From Plasmopara viticola (lineage: Eukaryota > Oomycota > Peronosporomycetes > Peronosporales > Peronosporaceae): DNA of 64,000 bases. Shown in pieces: positions 11,682 to 25,400 of the stretch. Within the stretch, counting starts at the first letter, position 1, and the number at the start of each line of letters is the position of its first letter. The stretch lies in contig MBPM02000026.1 in the NCBI GenBank assembly GCA_001695595.3, positions 124,001 to 188,000 on the forward strand, read 5' to 3'. The notes beneath the pieces were generated by a model. It saw only the letters and a program-made list of their open reading frames with translations, did not search any database and had not been told where the DNA came from. The translations under genes were made by a program, and so were the position numbers.

Positions 11682-14600
11682 ATTTCTCCCTGGATACTAA
11701 TTACATTCGAAAATTTGAATGTGATGTATCTGAAAATGATTTTTTTTATAATTCATATTGCATCTACTAAGATATTAAAGCGTATCGGAACACTAAGTAC
11801 ATCGTCAGTAACTAAATTAAATCATTTGTCTAGATTTAACTGCTTGCACGAGTGCTGCTAGAAAGGTTCTAAATTCCATGCAGCTAAAGGCATCTGTGGA
11901 ATTGATAATATCAGGTTGAACACCATTCACCCGACGAACAACTCAGCTTTACTTTTCACAGGATTTTGAGCAAAAAAAACGACTGGCAAAGTTGGAAATA
12001 AATTATTTCCCTCAAATATATATCACGCCAAAACCTATTCAAAGTCTGTATCCCGTGAATGGTGACACTCCAACTCATTTAAGGTTTTACAACTTTGCCC
12101 AAGAAAAAAACAAACTGTCTTTAAATGGGAAGCACTGGTGCATACAATGACTTTGTGCTGATTAGTACGACACTACTAGTGCTTCCAGCGCTACCTTATC
12201 ACACAACAACATCTCTTTCGCTGATACATGTAAAGCGTTGGCATGTACATTAGATCAATACGACACCAGCAAATAGAACGTACATTTTGCCAGCACCTCG
12301 AGCGATAAAAATACTGCTTACACCAACTTCAAAATAATTTTATGCAGAGAAAATCACTTATGCTCATAAATAGCACGACCGCTGCTGTGTCACCATCGCC
12401 TCAGTTTTGTCTTCAAGCAAGACATCACGAACGGATGGCTCAAATAATAAAGCTATTTGTTGCATAAATGAATTGCTTGTAGAGATAAATGCAGGACCAA
12501 CTGCGAGGACGACTAAATACGAAAGGCTAGCAACTACAACTTGACAAAAATAATTCTTATCACGAACGGAAGATTGAAAATTGGTATTATTCGCTCGTGG
12601 CACTTTCACATGTGAGTGGAGGCCATACAATTACAGTGAGTGATATTGATGTCATCGGAAACCTACAATTTTAATGTCTTACAACGTTGCTAAAGAAATA
12701 CATCTTATTTGCACCAAAATAATGAATATTAGCCCGGTCAAACAATAAAAATCTTTATTATGATGTAAATATTGATGGAATATGGTATGACATTGATTCA
12801 TATCAGCATGTTGTAATAGATTGGTTTGTCATATAAAAAAGAATATTGACAAAACCAACATACTTGATAAGATGATTAAAGAAACGTCCTTTTTTAATCA
12901 TACATATTTTACCAATCAATAGGCGTATACGACGAGAATTAGAAATCTGACGTGTATACCAACAGTGAAAGCGATGACATTGAATGTTGCTCCATTGTAT
13001 GGTGCTCTTAATGCTGTCTTCGAAATAGCTTGCGCTTTTTGTTTGAGAGATGAAGATTTGTACCGTACTTGTTCAGATTGTCATTATACCATTAAGATTA
13101 ACTTTGCTGCACCAGCTCCTGATAATGGGCTACTATAAAGTCTAATGTAGAATATACAACATATCTGTACGTCTGATACCACAAGGGCAACAATCACAGC
13201 AACCAACCCTTTTGGTTTGCCGACAACGCGAAGTGGCGCAATTCTCTCTGAAAGACAACAATAAGGTACTGGTGGATACGCAGTTGGTGTTGCAACAGCA
13301 TGAAATTTTGATCATACTTAGTATTATACGTCGAAGTCTCGTTCCGTTGGTCTCTATCCCATCTTTAGGATCTTGTTGCAAAGTCTCCAAAAAGAATCAT
13401 AAACGATGACATTAAGTCCGGCTTTGTCATGTCACAGCCGCAAGTGGTGATCTAATGAGCTAATCTCCTTTCCTTTTCACGGCTCTACGTTTCAGTAATG
13501 ATATCAAGTGCAGCGCCAGAATTTTAGTACAGGAAAACTTACAGCTAGTGAAGCCGGCTCGCTCCGGATAGCTTTCGGCTATTGTGCAGTACATTGGTCT
13601 CGACTTCTTGTCAAATTTGAACATTTACAACGACTCATTCATATATTTCTATTATAACATCACAAATTAAAGTCAAATTGTTGCTAAACCTGTTAAGAAA
13701 TCGATTACCTCACTTCTACGCACAGTATATGAGATTAACGCAGGCGGTCAGCAAAACTCTCAGCATAACGATTGATTAGTATTCGATCACCTTCAAGCTT
13801 AAAGAAGTTTAGATACATGTTTCCATTCCGTTTAACCAGCAAAGGTCATCGCAACGAAAGATGATTTATACAAAATTTAATTGGCAGTGCTCCTTGGGCT
13901 TTGTAGCCAAGAGCAAGCATTCGTAAATCCAAAAAAATGGCTGCCAATGAACATGTATTTACAAAGCACATAATACTTTATTTGAATCGTTTAAGATAAA
14001 AATTAGAAGCGCGAAGTTATTATTGGAGAGTTATCACATGATATTTGCAATGAATTATTTGATTCCTACAAATACAATGTCGATCAGCGCGTTATAGTCG
14101 CAGACTGCTCGCATTAAAAATTCCAGGTGTACTTCAATCTCCTATTGTCTCCGGCACAAATACTTGTACTCAAAAAATAGATATTTAGCTCTTGTACATG
14201 CCTATTGATCGACTAACATATAAGGTGATTGAATATGAATGAATATTAAACTAGGTTCTATGATCATCTTTTCAAGTGTATTGATTCTGTGAATAAGTTC
14301 TTTATATGACAACGCAATCTTCTACAACAAGCTGATCATAATCTGAACTTCATCAATATCAACATCATGGAAAGATAAGTATTTGTTCGGGCTATAATTC
14401 ACCATTTTAGCAGTAATACCTGAGCAATTAATTCTAACTTGACAGTTTCGTTGTTTCGATTATTATGAAATCCGGATCAAATTTCAATAGTGATCGTATC
14501 TTTAATTGAATGATTTTTATTTTTTCATTAATGGTCTATCAGATGAAGTATACACGCTAGCTCCGACATCGATGTTTGAGCTAAAGAACGCACTTATGCT

Positions 14601-15772
14601 AAAGTCAAACGAATCGCGCCTATTATTCGTTCAAATGTTGTTTATAAAATTGTAATTGTGAAAAATTGGCAGATATCGAAATTACCGATATGCTAATATG
14701 TAAAGGCACTGCGGACGAAATCGTATTTCCACATGTCCTGTTTGTAATAAGAATCATTTTGTCAAATATTGAATTCAAATCTGAATTTGATTAAAAAACA
14801 ACAGTAAATAGATATAAGATAGCTTACAAAACAATCGTTCAACATCAGCACTTGCGCCGCCTGTCGATACAACGACCATTGTCTTCAATTCCGCCACCAT
14901 CATCGTCTGCAATACCGCTCATTATCTCCATCGTCACTTACGTCCGGACTTTCGAGAAAAAAGTGATTTTTATCAACTGTAGCATTTTCTTACCCATCCA
15001 TTACAATGCACCAAAATGTAGCTTGTTGAATTTAGTAGCTAGTTGCACGAACAAACCTCTGCATATATCATCATAGAAATATCGCATATTTAATTTACCA
15101 CGTAACTCGTTGCATCTTTTACACGTCGCATTATTGAAGGATGTAAATAAAAACATTTCGTGGAAGTGATTAGTGGTTTTTGATAAAAAAAACTCAGTCA
15201 GACCATGACTCGATCAATTTGATACTAAGTATTTTATGCTTCGCTTAAGCTCTTTTCCATTGATTCACACTCATTCTTGACAATTTCTTTCTTGCACACC
15301 CAATCTTGATGTTGCGCTTAGAGTGTCTTGACCTGTGCGTACAAACGTATGTATTACCACAACCGTTCGTAATATTTGTCCTTAGTTGAGTAGTTTCCGT
15401 GTTCCTTGTTATATGTCTTCACAATTTCATTTCTACCTTTTTACGTTATTATATTCTCGTTTGTATCTTCATAACTCCTCGATAAATTTCTTTCAATTAA
15501 TCAAAGGTTACCTTTTCTTTACATCGTATGCATGGTTTTGTTGATAGGAGTCAGCTTGTTTGTCCAAAGCTGTTTATATGCTTTCAAATTGGATTTTCCC
15601 GTATTTTTTGTGAGAAATATTTCGAATCGATTAATACCAAATGTTATCAAATTGGATAATTAACCACATATCACTTGCACCAGCGGTATAACACTAATTT
15701 GATGTTATATGGCTTTAGTCTGTAAATGATTTTTTCTGAAATTACCTTGTACCCATTGCTTTATTTATACTA
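11682..15772. other. Gene-poor AT-rich stretch
   Basis: No gene or clear mobile-element protein found. Open frames are all under 100 codons and without motifs. Composition is uniformly AT-rich, with scattered short homopolymers. Confidence 0.55.
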
Positions 15773-16465
15773 TATTTAAATGGGAGCTGCTAACTTCCAC
15801 CCAGTCTGCGATTATACAGAACTCTTCACCCCAATACACAACGGTGATTGGCTTCAGTTGCCCAAAAATAAATCGCAACTGTGAAAGATTGCGCATCGCA
15901 TCGTCATCTCTTACTCAATGCCCACCAAAATGCACGTTTTTAACGTCAAGACACTTCAGCTTTTACAATCTTCACAATGAACTGCCTCCAATGTTTTTCA
16001 GAGCGTATCTACATCGATGTCTGTATCGACCCCTCCCGCGGTCAATCTTGATGCCCTGGGCTCTGGTGCTGACTGGAAGCACTTTACGTGGCCACCTGAG
16101 GTTACTGCGTAGCAGCTAGAGGAGCTGGAAGCATTGACGGAAGTAAATCACGGGTAATGTCGGTGGTGTCAAGGCACACGCTAACACTGTCTGGAGATAT
16201 TTTGGCATTGACGCATGCCTGCGCTAGAATACATGCTCTTAATAGTCCTCAAATAAATGAATTATCCTCTCTCAAAGTGACTACAGCAGATTGCGCAATC
16301 AAATTGACATGGGTAAAAAGTAGATCTGCCTTTGGTATATTTTGTCACGAAAGAGGTATTTAAAGCCAATCACCGTTGTGTATTGAGTTTAGGGGTTCTA
16401 TATAATCGCAGACTGGGTGGAAGTTAGCGAAAACTGGGTGGAAGTTAGCGGCCCCCTATTTAAAT
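15773..16465. mobile_element. Non-autonomous Mutator-like (MULE) DNA transposon with long inverted repeats
   Basis: The element spans 15782-16456 (675 bp) and is flanked by 9-bp direct repeats TATTTAAAT at 15773-15781 and 16457-16465. The left end (about 15782-15855) and the right end (about 16340-16456) are inverted copies over roughly 65-70 bp. They share GCTAACTTCCACCCAG, GTCTGCGATTATA and AATACACAACGGTGATTGGC. The right end carries an extra ~22-bp duplication of the terminal GCTAACTTCCACCCAG motif. Long terminal inverted repeats plus a 9-bp duplication are diagnostic of Mutator-like elements. The interior has no transposase. A short GC-richer open segment at 16017-16109, followed by two in-frame stops, has a coding-like look (reads WKHFTWPPEVTA) and might be captured host sequence. 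Caution: the 9-mer is nearly self-complementary and AT-rich. Confidence 0.8.
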
Positions 16466-19400
16466 ACCCTCAAACACGACATAGAAAGAAAATGAAGAGT
16501 AAATTATTACCCTACAGTATAAAACTCACGTAAACTCTTCTTTGGCGATGGGCATCCAGACTTTACGTAATCAACCAATCGATTTTTAATAACAAATTGT
16601 CACTTGATGGCCAAATTTCTAAATTTGCCCCATCGCATGATATTACTTTCGTCTCCTTTTTGGAACTTGCCTTACAAAATTTCGCATGATATTACTTTCG
16701 TCTCCTTCTTGAACTTGCCTTACAAAATTTCTTGATATCTGTGTCGACTTCCGATTGTTGATTGTATAAAATTAAAAGTATGATGCATATTGATCGTGCG
16801 CTTCCTCAAGAGCCTAATTCAAATAATAGATTTTTTTCTACGTCTCCCAGCTATGTTCCAAACCTTCGCAACTTCAAGTATAAAAAATTGGCGATCGGTA
16901 TCACGGAACTTTGGGCAGGTTCTATAAGCTGCTAATAAAAACAGTTTTTTATTGTCCGTGATGCGTTATGGGGATTTCTTGAATCACAAATCCATTTCTT
17001 TGTTTGTTAGCTGCGGGGTGAGGGATGGGGCGAAAAGCGAAGAATATGATTTAATTAGGTTCAAGTGCGAACGCTGCTTAAACAATACCTACGATTATGC
17101 ATCACGATAGACAGTGATCGCCCTTGTATTGATCTAAATGATAAGCACCATATGTGTAATCGTTAATGTCATTACTAATACAGACACAATTATTCACATT
17201 GGTTGTTATCGCGATACAACAAAACATTATAGTGTAATGCCTCATAACTTGCTCGAACCAACAGCTTTGATCAAGTTTTGCTAAAAACGCACAAACAAAA
17301 AAAATTAAGCAGAAAGCCAACGTCTTTATTAGATTTTCCAGTAACTTCTCCGCTGACGCATCTGGACCCGAATTTGTCAACTTAAAGCTTAAAGTTTCAC
17401 ATCTCGTCAGAGCGCTTAAAAGACTGTGCAGCTTGAATATTTCTATTCATCTTTGACTTCCAGGAGCTTAAAGCTTCATATCAAACAACTATCAACTAAA
17501 ATTTGTCACCTGAACTACCATATAGCTATCCACTATAAAAAAGCCATCAGCATAATACATATTTGTTAAACAAACACGGGAAGCGATCGTGCGTCGTATA
17601 CTACACGAGAAAGTCCGCAAGTATCCGATTCTGCCGGCTTGCTTCGGCCCATACACGGAACTGCAATTTTCTTTTCTCTTATGACGCTAAATTTAACGAT
17701 AATTCTTAAAGCCTTCTGCATCGAAGGCTTTATACAGGCAAAATGACAATCTTAGGACCACATTGTGTGATGCATATCACTGCGTCTTCCAAGCTAAATA
17801 AACATTTTTGGCCTTCCATAATTAAATAAATACCCTGCTTACAATACTCAGCAATTTTATTTCAAATTATTTCTAAATTTTACTTTTGATATAAGTATAC
17901 TGAGCGCTACGGACACATCACGCATGAGAATACAGCCTTATGCGTAGTTCAGTAAGGGCTTATTTTGACGTCGTATAATTACTGACATACATTTACTGGC
18001 CGTGATCTCGAGTAGACCGATAAGACGCAAATTGTACAAGTGCTCACTCACTTGCTTTTGTATAAACGTGTTTTGCAGAGTTCAATGATACGAATTTGTC
18101 GAGCTGCAATATATACGTCTGGATAGAAGCAATAAATACGATGAATGGATTTGAGACACGAGAATTCGTACAAGACGGGAAGACATTTACTCTTTGTCGT
18201 TGAGTACCCACCGGTTCAAATAGCTAAACCGTAGATTAAGAGTGTACTGTGCCACGCGTGGCCGTATTCTTGCCACTCGTCCGTAATCTCTCCAGATTTG
18301 AAGATACACAAGAGGCTATTAGGAATGTTAACACGATTCAAGGCCGGGACACACATCACCGTTTCTTTAGCGTCAGTTTGAGCCTGATCGGGCTGTTGAC
18401 TGAAAGCGCACGTGCGGTTTTATATCGCGCCAACGAAGCGACACAATAATGCGGCAAGTAATCAGTCAAGCGGTCAGCGAGTGACCAAGCTTACGAATCA
18501 AGCAAGTGTACATTGAGAGGTCGAGCTGCAGTGGCATATCGAGCGATAGAGCGAGTGGCCCAGTAGTAGAAAAGGAAGTCGACTCATTGAGGCGAAAAAG
18601 CGTGGAAGAATGATAAAAGATGTTGGGAAATGCAGCAGTCAGCTGGTTCATCCCAGTAATGATAGAAAGATAGGACATACCATTGAATACATTTCGTAAA
18701 GAAGCCGGTTTGGTAAAGAGCTGAGTAGTCCTATACTTTCTAGTCACATACCTATTCGATTAGTATGCGATGGTTTGAAGGATCGATAACCCATGCTTTT
18801 TTATTTTCTTAGAGCTTAAATCGAATGATCTTTTATCTTTGTGCTTAACATAATATTTCTGCTCTCATTGAGCTCATCTATATTGTCATTTAGAAGATGA
18901 ATTACTATTATTTCATTTCAATTTCTTTCCATTTCTTGGTATTGGCCTGTTGCGAAGCCAAGAAAAACCCACCGCAATCGGCAGCTCTTATCGGAATAGT
19001 TTTGACAGTTTTCAAAGTTTTACTACTGTAACAAATTCACTAAGAAGCGCTGCATTTTCAGCAATAGTGAGTTCGAAACGCAACGACTCTGTTGTTGAGA
19101 TGTCTCATTTCATTTTGTTTCGTGCATCTAGTTGCTTTAAGCCCTTTTGCTATTACAACATTACACCGTCTTACATTTACAGCGCCAGAGCCTTGGAGCA
19201 ATTTCGAGCTACCTTCTACGGATGACTCTTCCAGATCACTCTTCCCTAATTATTACATCTGTGATTCTACGAAACATGGATCAATAAATGACACTTTCCT
19301 ATCGAAAGTCTGTCTCATCAAGCACAAGCAGCTTCTTTTGACGCATCAATAAATTGTGCTCTAAAAGACAACGTTTAACGAGGAAGATCCTTGTAAACCC

Positions 19401-22400
19401 AAAGGATACTTCATTGACATAGCACGTTTAAAAATCGTTGTTGCTGGTCTGCACTTTGTTTTTAATAGCTAAGAAGAGAAACATAGTCGAAAGAAGATTA
19501 TTTCTTCCCAACCATTCGATGAGCCATTTCGGCTCGTTTTCAAATAAATGAGCTACGGATGCGTAAATAAGTACTTCAAACAATGCTTAATATTGACTGG
19601 TGAATGTACTCTTAGCTTACATACCTGACGAGTCCGTGATTCGCTAGGAATATTTTCGAGCACTTTTCATCCACTATGACAACATATAGCATATTTAAGC
19701 TTACACAACAACGGATGGACTAGGAATTGGCCGAACAGGGAGGTAATACACTCACTCTAATGATGCAAATTTCGTTAACCGAATGTACCTTCATTTTTAT
19801 TAATGTAAAGCTAATATGTGTGCGTGCATGCGATCGAGCACTGCTTAGAACCAGGACAATCTGACTTAACACAGTTAACGCTTCGTCTTTGAAACGACTA
19901 TAGGTAGATATGTCAGTGAATTATTCTAGTAGTCTATGAATACGCCTTGTTAGATCTGAACAATTGCAATACTAGACATGCTCAAGAGCCTTTAGGACAT
20001 AATTGAACACTTCCAAAGCATACCGCTTTAAGTGCTGCCTGCGGTCAATGACATCTCTCTCAATCGCATTGAAATATTTATCGTCGACTGAGTCAAGCGC
20101 GCTATACGTTGTACATCATGCCATGTATCATTTTCGCCTTTAAAAGCGTTGGTGTTGCGGTCGTGATAGCATTCCCCAATTTATGAGTGTGTACAACGCG
20201 CCGCTAGCCATTTGGTTCTTTATGTGAATTGTCGGCGTAAAGCGGAAGCCGACGTACAACGAAGGATCTAATCTATCGTGTCATTTTGGCTCGTTCTTTG
20301 CCGGGATAAAGGCGTAAATGACTACGGTATTTATTTGTTCACAACAGCTGCCAAGTCACGACGAGGTGAAAACGCCAACTGCAGGTCTCATGAGACCACA
20401 TGCAGGTATGCCATTGCCCAGAATAACAATGCGGACCAATTTATCCTTCGGATCAAATTTTGACTCCGTGCACTAAGTGTTTATTAATACCTATTCATCT
20501 AGTAATAATGAGAAGTTGATTGCTTAAGTTTTAAATTTCTACTACCTCGGCTTTGTGCTAGGCTTAACAACCCCCTTTGAGATCTGTTATGACCATCTCG
20601 TCAACTCAAGCAGATTCTTTACCGACAAATTAGATTTTTGGTGGTCTTCTATAATTTCCTTTACAAGAGCATATAGCTGAGCGCTATCGCTGGTTACCGA
20701 AATGTCTACCCACGACTCTCTGATACGTCTGTTCTGATCTTGCGCTGCCTACTCTTCCTCCTCGATATTGACAGTCTCGACAATCTTCCCCGTGTCATTT
20801 TTGTGTCAACACGCGTAATTTTGACTTCTAGTTAGCTATGTCATACCGGACATACATTGAGTGTTGTTCTTAAAGACCAAAACATTGGCCATTTAAGCTC
20901 AAATATCACGCTAATAGAGTGTTCGCGTCCAAGTAGAGCTGGAACCAAAGCACCACTAGGAGTAAAGCAGAGAGTACTCGAGATGTTTGACCTTTGATTT
21001 TTCCAGATTTATGCCTTTCCAAGAAAAGGTCCCAGATTCAATCCCAAGCCGTGTTGGGCGCTATTTAAGTCGATTCATTTCACACGTAGATCCACTAGTG
21101 ACCCCAGATCTTCTTAGACAAACAGCGACAATGTCACGTTGGTGCGCTCGGAGAGCTTTACCATATGGCTGATTTTCTTCGACAGTAGAGAGTCAAATAT
21201 GCCAAAATCATTTTTGCCGGTCTCAACTCTTAGTCTGTAAGCACGATCTGTTTTCGAAAGTAAATGCCTTCAATCCAAGCCTAGTCGAACTCCCATTCCA
21301 CCCTGAGGTTTAACAGAGCCTACTTTTCTTTATACTACTGACATAAGTTATCCCCCGGCGATTTACAAATGACAGGGAATTTGAAGCCTTAATGCGCTTA
21401 AGGTAGGGGGCATTTTGATCTTTAAGGCCGAAATTGACATAAAAGAAAGCATCCGCAGTCGGCTATGTTGTAGCTTGGAGGTCTACTTCCCATTGTGAAA
21501 GACCCCCCGTCTGGGTTTGGCTCTGCGTGCCTCTCTTTGTTCGCTCTTATTAAAATTTGGCATTTGTTCTCACTTTTAGTGTCTCCTCAGAAAAGTTCCA
21601 GCGTACAAGACAATTCTCCGTTTGAGTTGCGCCCTTGAGCGATCTGTACATAGAGAAAGTGTACACGTTTTTTGGGGGAAAGATTGCTGGCCATGTCGGC
21701 TGTCAGAAGAAACAAAATTGTTGAGAAACGTTTCACCTTGGCACAAGAAATCCTGACTGTACGAAGTATGCAACGTTTACTCGTACAACAATTTGTTTTA
21801 GCTAACGCTTTAGCTTATCCAAAAATAAGAAATGCTACCTAAACCGAGGCTTTGCACGTGAGCGCATCCGAGTGCTCTACCCTCGAGTTTCAAGGTGGCC
21901 GAAGATGCTGTATGTTGGTTCTTCCACAACAATGCGAGTATTATGACTACTTTGGCCTCTTCATTCTAGTGCAGGATAAGACTTCCTCTTGTCTCTTTCA
22001 TCCATAGGCTCGTTGTAAGTCTTTGATTTGCTCGAAACATTCGCCTTCTGCACTAATGTCGTTAACGCAGAAAACCCCGTCTGTTGGAGATAGTCCAACA
22101 GAGCGTATGCTAAAGTAAGAAATAGCAGACAGACCCGCAACGACTGTGTCAGATATTTTTACCACTAAATAGCACACCACCCGAGCAGGACAATCAGCTG
22201 ACTTAGTCCGTCTTGTATGCTCTAAGGTCACTGAGTATACCGCTCATTCTACACTCAGACGTAGAGTGATTACAAGTGCCACCAGGAGCATAGCAGCTAA
22301 CGTAGTTATTTGCATAGAGGAACGTTAGTCAGGTCTCTGACCTGCTCTGTACTTAGTATCAAACGAAATGCAGATACCTATCTATCTGACTTTCAGCGTT

Positions 22401-25400
22401 TGGATTACTCTTAAACTCAGAACGCAATCTAGTATTTTAAGTTTCGAGTGTTAATCAGACATTTTTACAACTAGTTTGAAAGTATATATTGGGAATAAGG
22501 ATTCTACAGTTCTCTATCTAGCATAGTAATATTTACTGCTAGCATCAAGTGTGGCAATCAGACCATACCTGTTCTTCCTAGAAACTGCCTTTTTGTATAC
22601 TTTGAACATACTTTATATCACATGATTTCTGATATGGCGAGTACTAGATCAATGTAACCTCTTCTTTTACTAAAATGGGCTATGACACTTCATTCAATAC
22701 GAGAATGTTTTTTAGATAAGGGAATAGGAGGTTCAAAAACCTTGTCCTAAAAAATTGTGTGAATGCTATATGACTTTGCGAAAACCGACTGAACTTTATT
22801 AGTAGGGCAAAAGGTGCGATTTATATCACATATTCATCGATAGGATAATCGTCAAGGAAAAAGCTCTAAACATTTTGCTAAGTAGACACGTAAAAATACC
22901 GTTTAAGAGATTATTTGGTGTTTGCGAGTAATAAAAGATAACGATTTCTTGATTTCTTTCGCGGTCAAGATAATGTTGGTCGCAAATCTATAACCGTTCA
23001 TCTTCGCCTCAGTGACCTCAAGTGTCCAAGTACCCCAAAAAAAGCATAAAATTGACCGCCAGGGCCACCTCTTTAAATACGTCCAAGCGCGTAAATTCTG
23101 CTAAAGAAGACTTTACGTCGTGTGGCCTTTGACTTTCATTTTTCGCTCTACCTGGTTATATTGATTGTGCATAAAACGCTTGTACTTGCTGACAAAACCA
23201 TGTATCGTTCGCCACTGGCCTCTTCATATAAGGAGCGCCGTTAAAGTTCGGATATAGATTGAGGTGTAGTAGCTCCTGCGCAGCCCTAAAGTGGCCGATC
23301 TGCGGCAAACTGCACTTTGACCGTGTTTAATTCAGAACGGCTTGAATGCACGCTGAAATAGATTCCTTCTTGGTGTCGCACCGTATCGAAATGCAGGAGT
23401 CCTTTTGTTATCTACTAGGGCAGCTTCTTTTTTAATCGTCTTCACCTTGTACAACTTTCTTAAGCACAACTTTGTGCGCTTTGTCATGCGCTGATACATT
23501 CGATCCATCAAGCAAAAAAATACAAGTATAGATTCCGCATCTACGTAGAACGCTACTGTATAATAATCGTGTAAGTTGAACATCAAATTTTGATCGGCCA
23601 ATTTATTGTCCGTCACGACGTCAGCAAAAGTTCGCAAGTTCACAATTGAATTCAATAAAGATGATGTTAGATATGACATGTCCTTGCACAATGAAGAAAA
23701 CTAGATTTTACAAAAGGTTGAACTGTAAATATCTCTATAAGTTCGTTAAGATTTCGCACAGGCATTAGCTACAAGCGAACAAAGATGCTATCCGATTGTA
23801 GCTGCATATGATGTTAGAGTCGTCGTAATACTGATCCAGGAAACGCCCATTAATAATATACGGACTACGAATAAATATCAATGTCGGAAACTGGACAGAA
23901 GGCATATGTAGATTCCCACTAATATTGCAGTAGTAAAAAATACCGGTATGATTCTTTTAAGACATTTGAAAGTAAGACTGCATGTACGGGTGGGGCGAAT
24001 GGATGAAAATACGGCGAACAAGATTGTTGTGCTTAACAAACGCTATCTTTTTTTATTACTTGCAAGCTTCAATAGATCAAACAAATTGACCTAAAGAGCA
24101 ATTTTTACCGTGGTTGTGCACTATTGTAAATTTTGTGGTTAGAATTGATAGCAAACAGACATCAGTGAGTAATTATCTTTTTCTTTGCTATAAAGAAACG
24201 TTCTATATAATATCAATCACTACAATTATATAACGATTTACGCCGCTATATGAAGCAGATCTTTTGTGATGATTGCGAAGCAGAATTTCCGTGATAATTG
24301 TTGGTTTTTTATTCAAAGGCTCCCCGTTAATATTTACAACGGCGGTTTTCGAAGAATATTAAACTGGATTCTGAATTGCAAATGATATTTGGCTGTATTT
24401 AAATTGATTTAAGACATAGATTTATAATATTGAATTAGTCTTAAGAATTGTAAATCATTGCACACGTCGATCCCCTTTTAACCGATGGTCCATCAGCGGA
24501 TGGCTCTGTACGCCTTTTCTATGTAGGGTATTGTAAGACTTTGTCGCACGTAGTAGCCCTTAGAGTCATTCCTACGGAACATTGAAGTAGTAATTTTAAA
24601 ATGCCTTTAATTGTAGTGTACCTGCCGTGACACAATGTGTGAATTATCATCAAAGTTAAGGCCCCTTTGCCAAGCTCGGGCGCTCGTGGCACAAAGGGAC
24701 CGACTATGCACCGCATCAAGTTCTGTTCTTGCAGAGCTAAGTTTGCCATCTGTGAGTGAGTGTTACTTACGGTTGACAGTGCTATGTCAACCTTTTGTGA
24801 AACTGTGTTGCCCACTCCTTAATTAGATTATTCCCTGCTGCAGAATGTTGTTACTCACACCAATACACGCTTCAAACGTATTCGTGGCCTGAAATTGATA
24901 TGAAAGATATTGGAGGTACTGCAGATACCTGCTTGAATGTATGACATTTGAGATCTTTGTAAATGAGTGATAAATTTCCGTTGGTAACACGAACCACCAA
25001 AGACGCTAAAACATTTCATGCGGGGATGACACATTTTCACAAGTAGCTATTATAGCTTCACCATTTAAATGGGGTAAATCATGACCATTAAGAGGTCAAA
25101 GTTACTAAGCTATTTGTTATCCTTAAAGCTTTAAATGATCTAAGAGATGGTATTCCTATATCCCTTCCTGAATTCTATACATTTCATTGATCGACGAAAA
25201 TGGTTCGGACCAGTCCTACAGGCAGGGTACATTATGGGGCTTAGGCATCACTCACAAACCCAAGAATAGATGTAGTATCCAGAGTCCCAAGATTACATTC
25301 AAGTTAAGAAATGAAGTGTCCTTGTGCTAGGCACGAAGTGCTACATTAATAGGCTATGGTCCTTGTCTCGAGAGCAATGTAATTTTATTGATGTTCTTTG

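Noticed and set aside
18466..18747. Possible Ty3/gypsy reverse-transcriptase tail (FTKPASLRNVF...) on the minus strand
   Set aside because: Only a loose spacing match to the FPxPxxLKxVxSFLG region; key YYRRFI residues are absent, so I do not call it.
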